Shown: positions 56,489 to 64,000 of the stretch, one piece after another
Position numbering within the stretch: position 1 is the stretch's first letter
Layout: each line of letters opens with the position of its first letter
Source: Rhizobiales bacterium CCH10-E5
Lineage (GTDB): Bacteria > Pseudomonadota > Alphaproteobacteria > Rhizobiales > Beijerinckiaceae
Assembly (NCBI GenBank): GCA_001556125.1
Contig: LSIG01000124.1
Coordinates: 68,539-132,538 of the forward strand
DNA: 64,000 nt
Direction: 5' to 3'
The notes under the pieces: model-generated
Told to the model about the DNA's origin: nothing
The model's input: the letters and a program-made list of their open reading frames with translations, nothing else
The model's database searches: none
Made by a program: the position numbers and the translations under genes

Positions 56489-58780
56489 GTGTCTGCCTCT
56501 TCGAGCGACGTCAGGATCGTGCCGCGAGCCGACGACACGCCACGCCGCGTTTCGGGCTGGCTCGGCGCGACCGTCGTCGTCTTCGCGCTGGTCTCGGCGC
56601 TCGTCACCTTCCTCGTCCTCTCGGGCGTCACACCGGTGGTGCCGGTTCATGAGGTCGTCGTCGGGGTCTTCGTCCTCAACGGTCTCCTGATCCTCCTGCT
56701 GCTGGTCGTCGTCGCCTTCGAGACCTCGGTGCTGATCCGCGCCCGCCGCGCCGGCGCCGCAGCCGCCGGGCTGCATGTCCGCATCGTCGGCCTGTTCAGC
56801 ATCATCGCCGCGCTGCCGGCGGTCCTGGTCGCCATCATCGCGACGGTGACGATCGAGCGCGGGCTGGAACCGTGGTTTTCGGACCGCATGCGCGATGCGG
56901 TGTTCCGCTCGGTCGAGGTGGCAGACGCCTATGCCAATTCGCAATGCCAGTCGCTCGGCCGCGAGATCCGGCTGCTCGCGGATGATCTCACGCGCGCCCG
57001 CGCCGCCTATGACGTCGACCGGAAGTGGTTCGAGACCTTCCTGACGGTGCGGGCCACGGCGCTGGGCGTCCCCGTCGCGGCGATCATGCAGCCGCCCGAC
57101 AAGGTGCTGGTCCGCGCCAATATCGACGTGCTGCGCAACGCGCCAAGGCCGGACGCCGCCGCCTTCGAGGATGCGCAATCCTCGCCCGATCCGATCTGCG
57201 TGCTGCCCGCGAGCGGGCGCATCTTCGGCGCACTGGTCAAGCTGCCCTCCTATGACGACGCCTTCCTGCACATCGCCCGACAGGTCGATCCGCTGGCGGT
57301 CGAGTTCCCGGCCTTCGCACGCTCGGCGGCGGCGGAGTATCTCTCGATCGATGCGCGCCGGAAGGGCGTCCAGATTGCCTTTGCCTCGATGTACGGGCTG
57401 ATCGCCGTCATCCTGCTGCTCTCGGCGATCTGGCTCGGGCTCAGCTTCGCCAACGCGCTGGTCGCGCCGATCCGGCGGATGATCCACGCCACCGACCAGG
57501 TCTCGAGCGGGAATTTCTACGTTCAGGTGCCGATCCGCCGTTCCGAGGGTGACCTCGCCCATCTCGGCGAGACCTTCAACAAGATGACCGCGGAGCTGCG
57601 CCGCCAGCGCGACGGTCTGGTGACGGCGAGCGAGGTCATCGACCGCCGCCGCCGCTTCACCGAGACCGTGCTCTCCGGCGTCTCGTCGGGCGTGCTCAGC
57701 CTCGACCGCGACGGGCACATCACCATCGCCAACCGCTCGGCCGAAAGCCTGCTGGGCACGGGCGGGCGCCTGCTCGGCCAGCCGATCGGCCAGGTTGCCC
57801 CCGAGATCGCCGCCTTCGTCACCGAGGCGTTGAACGGGCGCCAGCGCCAGAGCTCGGGGCAGATCGCGATCACCCGGGCCGGGCAGGACCGCATGGTCAA
57901 TGTTCGTGCCGTGCGCGAGGGCGAGGGGAGTGGCGCCGGCCTCGTCGTGACGCTGGACGACATCACCGATCTCGTCTCGGCGCAGCGCACCGCCGCCTGG
58001 GCCGACGTCGCCCGCCGCATCGCCCATGAGATCAAGAATCCGCTGACGCCGATCCAGCTCTCGGCCGAGCGCATCCGCCGCAAATTCGGCCGCGCCATCA
58101 CCGAGGACAAGGAGATCTTCGACCAGTGCACGGCGACCATCGTGCGCCAGGTCGAGGACATCCGGCGGATGGTCGACGAGTTCTCCTCCTTCGCCCGGAT
58201 GCCGAAGCCCTCGTTGACGCAGGACGACATCGCCGAGACCGTTCGCCAGATCGTGTTCCTGATGCGGGTGGGCAATCCCGAGCTCACGATCAGCGAGAAC
58301 CTGCCGGCCGGCTCGGTGCCGGCCCGGTTCGACCGGCGCCTGCTCTCGCAGGCTCTGACCAATGTGATCAAGAACGCCACCGAGGCGATCGAGGCCGTGC
58401 CGATGGACGAGCGCGGCCCGGGCCGCATCGACGTCGCCTTCGAGCGGCGCGAGGACGGCCGGATCGTCATCGACGTCATCGACAACGGCAAGGGCCTGCC
58501 GGCGGACCAGCGGCAGAAGCTGCTGGAGCCCTATATGACGACGCGCGAGGGCGGGACGGGGCTCGGCCTCGCCATCGTGGGAAAGATCCTCGAGGACCAT
58601 GGCGGCGGCATCGAGCTGCTCGACCGGCCGGATGCGGCCGAAGGCAAGCGCGGCGCCCGGATCCGCCTCTGGTTCCCCGAGACCGGGCCCGAGCCCGAAG
58701 AGAACCGCGAGGACGGCCGCAGCGACCATGATCGGACGGCCGCGGCGGGACGGCAAACGCATGATGGGATACGCGTATGA
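56489..58780 (+). CDS. ntrY: Transmembrane sensor histidine kinase NtrY
   Basis: NtrY is a membrane histidine kinase paired with NtrX. It is 763 aa from the GTG at 56489, which has a GGGAG site; an in-frame GTG at 56429 gives 20 more residues but lacks a ribosome-binding site. Three transmembrane helices lie in the first 120 residues, and a fourth at about 305-325 follows a periplasmic domain. A HAMP linker (NALVAPIRRMIHATDQVSSG), a PAS domain, the H-box [21 protein letters not shown] and an ATPase domain (TNVIKNATEAIE, DNGKGLPADQ, GGTGLGLAIVGKI) follow. Its stop overlaps the ntrX start (ATGA). Confidence 0.94.
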   Translation: MSASSSDVRIVPRADDTPRRVSGWLGATVVVFALVSALVTFLVLSGVTPVVPVHEVVVGVFVLNGLLILLLLVVVAFETSVLIRARRAGAAAAGLHVRIVGLFSIIAALPAVLVAIIATVTIERGLEPWFSDRMRDAVFRSVEVADAYANSQCQSLGREIRLLADDLTRARAAYDVDRKWFETFLTVRATALGVPVAAIMQPPDKVLVRANIDVLRNAPRPDAAAFEDAQSSPDPICVLPASGRIFGALVKLPSYDDAFLHIARQVDPLAVEFPAFARSAAAEYLSIDARRKGVQIAFASMYGLIAVILLLSAIWLGLSFANALVAPIRRMIHATDQVSSGNFYVQVPIRRSEGDLAHLGETFNKMTAELRRQRDGLVTASEVIDRRRRFTETVLSGVSSGVLSLDRDGHITIANRSAESLLGTGGRLLGQPIGQVAPEIAAFVTEALNGRQRQSSGQIAITRAGQDRMVNVRAVREGEGSGAGLVVTLDDITDLVSAQRTAAWADVARRIAHEIKNPLTPIQLSAERIRRKFGRAITEDKEIFDQCTATIVRQVEDIRRMVDEFSSFARMPKPSLTQDDIAETVRQIVFLMRVGNPELTISENLPAGSVPARFDRRLLSQALTNVIKNATEAIEAVPMDERGPGRIDVAFERREDGRIVIDVIDNGKGLPADQRQKLLEPYMTTREGGTGLGLAIVGKILEDHGGGIELLDRPDAAEGKRGARIRLWFPETGPEPEENREDGRSDHDRTAAAGRQTHDGIRV

Positions 58781-60144
58781 GCGCTGACATTCTGGTCGTG
58801 GACGACGAAGCCGACATCCGCGAGCTGGTCGCCGGCCTGCTCGAGGACGAAGGCTATCGCACCCGCAAGGCGAGCTCCGCCGACGAGGCGCTGGCGGCGA
58901 TCGCCGCACGCCGGCCCAATCTCGTCTTCCTCGACATCTGGCTGCAGGGCAGCCGCCTCGACGGGCTGCAGGTGCTTGAGCTGATCAAGGAGAGCCATCC
59001 CGACCTCGCGGTGGTGATGATCTCCGGCCATGGCAACATCGAAACGGCCGTCTCTGCCATCAAGAGCGGCGCCTACGACTTCATCGAGAAGCCCTTCAAG
59101 GCCGACCGGCTGGTGCTCGTCGCCGAGCGCGCGCTCGAGGCCTCGCGGCTGCGGCGCGAGGTGCGCGAACTGAAGAAGGGATCGGTCCAGGCCAGCCGCA
59201 TCGTCGGCCGCTCGACCGTCGTCAATCAGCTGCGCCAGACGATCGAGCGCGTCGCACCGACCAATGCGCGCGTGCTGATCACCGGCGAGCCGGGCTGCGG
59301 CAAGGAACTCGCCGCCCGCACGCTCCATGAAGCCTCGACCCGCGCGACCGGCCCCTTCGTCGTCATCAACGCGGCGACGATCACGCCCGAGACGATGGAG
59401 GAGGAGCTGTTCGGCGTCGAGGCGGGCGACGGACGCTCGCGCCGCGTCGGCGCGCTGGAAGAGGCCCATGGCGGCTCGCTCTATATCGACGAGATCGGCG
59501 ACATGCCGCGCGAGACGCAGAACCGCATCCTGCGCGTGCTGGTCGATCAGAACTTCCAGCGCGTCGGCGGAGCCACCCGCGTCCATGTCGATGTCCGGAT
59601 CATCTCCTCGACCAGCCGTGACCTCGCCCAGCTCATCGCGGGCGGGCAGTTCCGCGAGGATCTCTACCACCGGCTCTCGGTCGTGCCGGTGAAGGTGCCC
59701 GCGCTGTCGGAGCGGCGCGAGGACGTGCCGGAGCTGATCGAGTTCTTCATGGAACAGATCTCGGTCGCCTCCGGCCTGCCGAAGCGCCGCATCGGCGCGG
59801 ATGCGATGGCGGTGCTGCAGTCGCATGAATGGCCGGGCAACGTCCGCGAGCTGCGCAACAATGTCGAGCGGCTGATGATCCTGACCAAGGGCGACCCCAC
59901 GGCCGACATCACGGTCGACATGCTGCCGGCCGAGGTCGGAGCCATGGTCCCGACCACGCCCTCGGGCTCGGGCGGCGAGCGGCTGATGAGCCTGCCGCTG
60001 CGCGACGCGCGCGAGATCTTCGAACGCGAATACCTCATCGCCCAGATCGCCCGCTGCTCGGGGAACATCTCGCGGACGGCCGAATTCATCGGCATGGAGC
60101 GTTCGGCGCTGCACCGGAAGCTCAAATCGCTGGGTGTCGGCTGA
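58777..60144 (+). CDS. ntrX: Response regulator NtrX
   Basis: This is a 455-aa NtrC-family response regulator. The receiver domain has Asp53 in LVFLDIWLQGS and Lys in IEKPFKADR. The AAA+ region has Walker A GEPGCGKELAA and Walker B GGSLYIDEIGDMP, and a Fis-type HTH lies at the C-terminus (CSGNISRTAEFIGMERSAL). The GAFTGA loop needed to contact sigma-54 is missing; the position reads GVEAGDGRSRRVGALEEA. NtrX of other alphaproteobacteria also lacks it and regulates without sigma-54 activation, including respiratory and envelope genes. The start overlaps ntrY by four bases. Confidence 0.95.
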   Translation: MSADILVVDDEADIRELVAGLLEDEGYRTRKASSADEALAAIAARRPNLVFLDIWLQGSRLDGLQVLELIKESHPDLAVVMISGHGNIETAVSAIKSGAYDFIEKPFKADRLVLVAERALEASRLRREVRELKKGSVQASRIVGRSTVVNQLRQTIERVAPTNARVLITGEPGCGKELAARTLHEASTRATGPFVVINAATITPETMEEELFGVEAGDGRSRRVGALEEAHGGSLYIDEIGDMPRETQNRILRVLVDQNFQRVGGATRVHVDVRIISSTSRDLAQLIAGGQFREDLYHRLSVVPVKVPALSERREDVPELIEFFMEQISVASGLPKRRIGADAMAVLQSHEWPGNVRELRNNVERLMILTKGDPTADITVDMLPAEVGAMVPTTPSGSGGERLMSLPLRDAREIFEREYLIAQIARCSGNISRTAEFIGMERSALHRKLKSLGVG

Positions 60145-60159
60145 GGTGGCAGGCGCGGC

Positions 60160-60181
60160 CTGCATGCGCGCTTGCATGCAG
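60160..60181. terminator. Hairpin after ntrX
   Basis: A perfect 8-6-8 stem (CTGCATGC, six bases, GCATGCAG) lies 15 bases after the ntrX stop. No T-run follows, so it may be a Rho-dependent pause or 3'-end stabiliser rather than a classical terminator. Confidence 0.5.
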
Positions 60182-60218
60182 CGCAGGCGCTTCGCTGCCC
60201 TGCACCCTCATGTTGCAC

Positions 60219-60248
60219 TTGCGTTGTCGGCGGACTCGGCGGTCTAAT
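60219..60248 (+). promoter_or_regulatory. Possible hfq promoter
   Basis: TTGCGT (60219) and TCTAAT (60243) are separated by 18 bases and lie 108 bases upstream of the hfq start, giving a plausible sigma-70-type promoter for hfq-hflX. The match is imperfect. Confidence 0.35.
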
Positions 60249-60355
60249 GAAGGATCGGTGTCCCGAAGCGAGCGGCATGAGCCGCCCTGCTAACGGGACG
60301 AACATGGATCGCAGGGCTGCAAGCCGATGAGCGATCCCAACAACAGGGGCTACCC

Positions 60356-60604
60356 ATGGCCGCAGAGCGGGCACAGAACCTTCAGGACACCTTCCTCAAC
60401 TATGTGCGCAAGCAGAAGATTCCGCTGACGATCTTCCTCGTCAACGGCGTCAAGCTGCAGGGCGTCGTCACCTGGTTCGACAATTTCTGCGTGCTGCTGC
60501 GCCGCGACGGGCATTCGCAGCTCGTCTACAAGCACGCCATCTCGACCATCATGCCCGGCCAGCCGGTGCAACTGTTCGAGCCCGAGGAATCGGACAAGGC
60601 CTGA
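60356..60604 (+). CDS. hfq: RNA chaperone Hfq
   Basis: This is an 82-aa hexameric Sm-like protein that pairs small RNAs with mRNAs. Sm1 is seen in [20 protein letters not shown] and Sm2 in the YKHAISTI motif. The C-terminal tail is short, as in other alphaproteobacteria ([10 protein letters not shown]). It lies 211 bases after ntrX and two bases before hflX, so hfq-hflX are co-transcribed and possibly translationally coupled. In Rhizobiales, Hfq affects nitrogen-fixation and ntr-related regulation. Confidence 0.98.
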   Translation: MAAERAQNLQDTFLNYVRKQKIPLTIFLVNGVKLQGVVTWFDNFCVLLRRDGHSQLVYKHAISTIMPGQPVQLFEPEESDKA

Positions 60605-60606
60605 TC

Positions 60607-61989
60607 ATGGGCACCCGCAGCGATGCGGACGAGGCTCGCGCCGGCCCCAAGCCGCTCGATGCCATCGAGCGCGAGATCGCTGCCAACACCCGCGCCTTCG
60701 TCGTCGGGCCCTATCAGCAGCGTCGCGGCGCGACGGATGCGTCGCTGCGCTCCTTCGCAGCCCGTCTCGACGAGGCGGTCGGGCTCGCGGCTGCGATCGA
60801 CCTCACCGTCGTCGAGCCGATCCAGGTCCTGCTGACCGCGCTGCGGCCGGCGACCTATCTCGGCAAGGGCAAGGTCGAGGAGATCGCCGAGCGCATCAAG
60901 CTCGAGGAGATCGGCCTCGTCGTGATGGACTGCGCGCTCTCGCCGGTCCAGCAGCGCAATCTCGAAAAGGCCTTCGGCTGCAAGGTCATCGACCGCACCG
61001 GCCTGATCCTCGAGATCTTCGGCCGCCGCGCCCGCACCCGAGAGGGCGCGTTGCAGGTCGAGCTCGCCCATCTCAACTATCAGAAGAGTCGCTTGGTGCG
61101 GTCCTGGACCCATCTTGAGCGCCAGCGCGGCGGCTTCGGCTTCCTCGGCGGCCCCGGCGAAACCCAGATCGAGGCCGACCGGCGCATCATCCAGGAGCGG
61201 ATGACCAAGATCGAGCGCGATCTCGAGGCGGTGAAGCGCACCCGCGGCTTGCACCGCGCCAGCCGCAAGCGCGTGCCCTATCCGGTCGTCGCGTTGGTCG
61301 GCTACACCAATGCCGGCAAATCGACCCTGTTCAACCGGCTCACCTCCGCCGAGGTGCTGGCGCAGGACATGCTCTTCGCCACGCTCGACCCGACGGCCCG
61401 CGCGCTGAAGCTGCCGCATGGCGCGAAGATCATGCTGTCGGACACGGTCGGCTTCATCTCCGACCTGCCGACGCAGCTCGTCGCCGCCTTCCGCGCCACG
61501 CTGGAGGACGCGATCGAGGCCGATGTGCTGCTGCATGTCCGCGACGTTGCTCATGAGGACACACAGGCCCAGGCCGCCGACGTTCAGGCGATCCTTCGCG
61601 ATCTCGGGATCGATCCGGATGACGGGCAGCGCGTCGTCGAGGTCTGGAACAAATCCGACCTGCTGGCGCCGGAGGAACGCGAGCGTCAGCTCGGGCTGGC
61701 CGGGCTGAAGCCCGAGGCCGCTCGGCCGGTTCTGGTGTCGGCCTTGACCGGCGACGGCATGGGGCGACTGACCGATGCCATCGAGAGCCGCATCGCCCGC
61801 ACCAGGCCGGTCTACCGTTTGGCCCTCGCACCGGGAGATGGCAAATCGCTGGCCTGGCTGCACGCCAATGGCGAGATCCTCGAGCGTCGCGACGCCGAGG
61901 ACGGCACGCTCGACCTGACCGTCCGGCTGCCGCCGGAGCGGGAAGGGGCCTTCGGTGCCCGCTTCCCCGAGGCGCAGCGGGAACACTGA
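60607..61989 (+). CDS. hflX: Ribosome-associated GTPase HflX
   Basis: HflX is a 460-aa GTPase that splits stalled 70S ribosomes, especially under heat stress. The N-terminal HflX domain (about 25-195) has [38 protein letters not shown] and a coiled linker. The G domain has G1 [10 protein letters not shown]3 DTVGF and G4 NKSD. The start follows the hfq stop by two bases. It is followed by a hydrolase-fold gene on the same strand. Confidence 0.96.
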   Translation: MGTRSDADEARAGPKPLDAIEREIAANTRAFVVGPYQQRRGATDASLRSFAARLDEAVGLAAAIDLTVVEPIQVLLTALRPATYLGKGKVEEIAERIKLEEIGLVVMDCALSPVQQRNLEKAFGCKVIDRTGLILEIFGRRARTREGALQVELAHLNYQKSRLVRSWTHLERQRGGFGFLGGPGETQIEADRRIIQERMTKIERDLEAVKRTRGLHRASRKRVPYPVVALVGYTNAGKSTLFNRLTSAEVLAQDMLFATLDPTARALKLPHGAKIMLSDTVGFISDLPTQLVAAFRATLEDAIEADVLLHVRDVAHEDTQAQAADVQAILRDLGIDPDDGQRVVEVWNKSDLLAPEERERQLGLAGLKPEAARPVLVSALTGDGMGRLTDAIESRIARTRPVYRLALAPGDGKSLAWLHANGEILERRDAEDGTLDLTVRLPPEREGAFGARFPEAQREH

Positions 61990-62017
61990 GGCCGGCCCGC
62001 CCGGCAGAGAGGTGGCG

Positions 62018-62839
62018 ATGACGCGCGAACTGCACTGGAGCTGGGAGGGCCAGACAATCCCGCTCGGTCTCGACGAGGCGGGCGAGGGGCCGAGCGCGCT
62101 GCTGCTGCCGGCGCTCAGTTCGATCTCGACGCGTGGCGAGATGCAGCCGCTGCTCGAACGATTGCAGCACGGCCATCGGGTCGTGACCGTCGACTGGCCG
62201 GGCTTCGGCGACCGGCCGCGTCCGAAGCTCGACTATTCGCCCGCCATGCTCCAGGCCTTCCTCGACTGGCTGCTGACGGAGATCGTGCCGCGGCCGGCGC
62301 TTCTGGTGACCGCCGGCCATGCGAGCGCCTATGCGCTGGATCATCTCGCCCGCCATCCCGGCACGGTCGGCCGCCTCGTGCTGGTCGCGCCGACCTGGCG
62401 CGGTCCATTCCCGACGATGATGGGCGGCGAGCGGCCCTGGTTCGCGCGGATCCGCGCCGCGGTCGACGCGCCTGTCTTGGGCCCGGCCCTCTACGCGCTG
62501 AATCTGAGCGGGCCGGTCATCCGCAAGATGGTCGTCGGCCATGTCTACAGCGATCGGGCCTGGTTGACGCCGGAGCGCATGGCGGCGAAGCGCGCCGTCA
62601 CGAGCGCGGCGGGCGCCGTGGCCAGCCGCGACGCCTTTCTCGCTCTGGCGGAGAAGGCCGCGGTCCCAACGCTTGTCGTCTACGGCGCCGAGACCCCGCC
62701 GAAGTCCCGCGCCGAAATGGAGGCGCTGGCGGCGCGGCCCGGGATCGAATCGGTGCGGCTCCCGCAGGGCAAGCTCAGCCTGCACGAGGAGTTTCCGGAT
62801 GCTGTCGCGGAGGCCATTGCGCGTTTCGCTCCGGGCTGA
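62018..62839 (+). CDS. Alpha/beta-hydrolase-fold protein lacking the usual Ser nucleophile
   Basis: This is a 273-aa cytosolic protein of alpha/beta-hydrolase fold. The strand-helix order and family elements are present ([20 protein letters not shown] as oxyanion region, [12 protein letters not shown]). The nucleophile elbow reads [12 protein letters not shown], so the position normally filled by Ser in GHSxGG is Ala; a Ser follows one residue later. An acid (YGAETPP) and His (SLHEEF) remain. It may be non-hydrolytic or use a shifted Ser. An AGAGAGG site supports the ATG at 62018, 28 bases after hflX. Function unknown. Confidence 0.8.
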   Translation: MTRELHWSWEGQTIPLGLDEAGEGPSALLLPALSSISTRGEMQPLLERLQHGHRVVTVDWPGFGDRPRPKLDYSPAMLQAFLDWLLTEIVPRPALLVTAGHASAYALDHLARHPGTVGRLVLVAPTWRGPFPTMMGGERPWFARIRAAVDAPVLGPALYALNLSGPVIRKMVVGHVYSDRAWLTPERMAAKRAVTSAAGAVASRDAFLALAEKAAVPTLVVYGAETPPKSRAEMEALAARPGIESVRLPQGKLSLHEEFPDAVAEAIARFAPG

Positions 62840-62943
62840 CGAAGTGCTGCCCGGGCCGTCGCCGGCCCGCTCGTTCATCGCGTCTTAACGCTGGGCCGAT
62901 ACCCCTTGGAGCCTGTCTTCTACGCCAGCCTCCGCGGTTTCTC

Positions 62944-64000
62944 ATGCGTCATTCCGGCCTTCACTCCCCCGCGCAAGAGATTGCCGCCGAAGCCTTTTCC
63001 GACGATTCGCCCGAGCTGCCCGCCGGGTCGGGCGGCCCGGTCTATGTCCGCTCGCGCGCCAACCCGCTCGCCCTGGTGAAGCCGGGTCAGGTTCCGGCCG
63101 CGCCGCCCCCGCCGGAGCCGCCGCAGGTTCGGTTCTGGCGCACGCCGGATCGTCTGATCGGCAGCGTCTGGGCGCGCGGTGGCGCCGAAGCCCTCCTGCC
63201 CGAGGACGAAGCCGACGCCATGGCCGAACAGCCGGTCGTGGCGCTGCCGGATGATGTCGTGATCGACGCGGCCTTGGCCGACAAGGAGGAGCGCGCGCCG
63301 GCGACGCCCTTCGACCTGCTCTCCGACCACGCATTCTGGGAGGTCGTCGCTGCCGAGATGGCCGAGGAGGAGGCCGGCGGCCAGGCTGCGGCAGCGCCGC
63401 ATTCCGAGACGGCGATAGCCTCTCCGCCGCCCCGTCCTGTGGAGCCGATGGTTGCGAAGCCCTCGGCCCGCAACACGGTCCAGCGGATCGCGCCGCAGCC
63501 GGCGGCGTCCGTCCGGGTCGTTGCGACTCGTCCCGTCGCGCCCGTCGTGATGGCGCCCGTCGCGATAGCCCAGCCTGCATCTCCGGCGCCGGCCCCGATC
63601 GCCGAGGCAGTCTCGGCCGGGCCGGCGCGCGGCGTCGTCGTGACGCGCCGGGCGCGGGCCGAGATGGCGGTGCCGGAGCCCGTCGCCCGCCCGGTGGCTG
63701 CCCCGGTGGCTGCGCCGGTGTCGGAGCGTGCGGAGGTCCGCATCGCGCCGCCGGCGCCCTTCGAGCTGCCCGATATCGCCATTCTCGGCGAGCCGCCGGC
63801 TGTCGAGACCGCAATCCCGACCGAGGTCCTGCAGCAGAACGCCGGCTTCCTCGAAGGCGTTCTGGAAGATTTCAACGTCCGGGGCGAGATCGTGCAGGCC
63901 TGCCCCGGCCCTGTGGTGACGCTCTACGAACTCGAGCCCGCTCCAGGCACGAAGTCCTCGCGGGTGATTTCGCTGGCGGACGACATCGCCCGCTCGATGA
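62944..64000 (+). CDS. ftsK: DNA translocase FtsK, N-terminal part (continues past window)
   Basis: The frame is open from the ATG at 62944 to the end of the window (352 codons). The first 300 residues are an Ala/Pro/Val-rich, acidic, disordered stretch without membrane helices. The last 60 residues enter the FtsK alpha domain: LQQNAGFLEGVLEDFNVRG, VTLYELEPAPGTKSSRVI and SLADDIARSM are hallmarks. The motor and gamma domains lie beyond the window. The absence of the N-terminal 4-TM anchor suggests a soluble FtsK/SpoIIIE paralogue of the sort many alphaproteobacteria carry beside the membrane form. The upstream ribosome-binding site is weak. Confidence 0.85.
   Translation, partial: MRHSGLHSPAQEIAAEAFSDDSPELPAGSGGPVYVRSRANPLALVKPGQVPAAPPPPEPPQVRFWRTPDRLIGSVWARGGAEALLPEDEADAMAEQPVVALPDDVVIDAALADKEERAPATPFDLLSDHAFWEVVAAEMAEEEAGGQAAAAPHSETAIASPPPRPVEPMVAKPSARNTVQRIAPQPAASVRVVATRPVAPVVMAPVAIAQPASPAPAPIAEAVSAGPARGVVVTRRARAEMAVPEPVARPVAAPVAAPVSERAEVRIAPPAPFELPDIAILGEPPAVETAIPTEVLQQNAGFLEGVLEDFNVRGEIVQACPGPVVTLYELEPAPGTKSSRVISLADDIARSM

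Noticed and set aside
56426..58909. 827-codon minus-strand frame opposite ntrY
   Set aside because: It is a composition-driven antisense frame; the ntrY kinase motifs are intact on the plus strand.

Overview
The window is high-GC, densely coded chromosomal DNA from an alphaproteobacterium. It most likely belongs to the Hyphomicrobiales (Rhizobiales), and a Bosea-like or related lineage is my best guess. The evidence is the order dusB-ntrB-ntrC-ntrY-ntrX-hfq-hflX, a fused ispDF, a pyruvate dehydrogenase E1 beta carrying its own lipoyl domain, a SUF operon preceded by an Irr-type iron control element, and intergenic palindromes of kinds common in this order. Nearly everything is core metabolism and information processing. 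I see no prophage, insertion sequence, CRISPR array, rRNA operon or obvious genomic island. There is one tRNA gene, tRNA-Lys(UUU).

Layout. 0-7 kb: the 3' part of a molybdopterin oxidoreductase, a small secreted protein, a glutathione transferase-like gene facing a WYL regulator across a candidate operator, purM-purN, and an M23 peptidase. 7-13 kb: a peroxiredoxin facing a very large AsmA-like protein, then tyrS and a hydrolase. 13-24 kb: the SUF iron-sulfur operon (group I desulfurase, sufB, 73-aa coiled-coil ORF, sufC, sufD, 4-OT-like tautomerase, sufS, sufT). sufA stands apart, behind a phzF gene and an ldh2-yjbR pair. 24-33 kb: a diguanylate cyclase, a DEAD-box helicase, a hydrolase, a LysR regulator, parE and a lone glycosyltransferase. 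33-39 kb: glnB-glnA with a clear terminator, divergent nnr, a PRC-barrel protein with a tandem repeat, several very small genes and tRNA-Lys. 39-48 kb: an SGNH-like protein, ftsB, pdhA-pdhB-pdhC-lpdA, small membrane proteins, lipA and a RatA/Coq10-type protein. 48-53 kb: a spermidine synthase-like membrane fusion, cinA/pncC and ispDF. 53-64 kb: dusB-ntrBC-ntrYX-hfq-hflX, a hydrolase-fold protein and the start of ftsK.

Two modules act together. One is nitrogen control: GlnB and GlnA (33-35 kb) with NtrB/NtrC and NtrY/NtrX (54-60 kb). The other is iron-sulfur and lipoate-dependent central metabolism: SUF feeds LipA, and LipA makes the lipoyl groups needed by PdhB and PdhC. The most interesting unexplained material is the accessory content of the SUF operon, namely a coiled-coil microprotein and a tautomerase that are both stop-start coupled to suf genes. 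Next come several precise dyads: the iron box, the WYL operator, the glnB leader and the pdhA ribosome-binding-site hairpin. I did not find a clear previously undescribed defence or mobile system.
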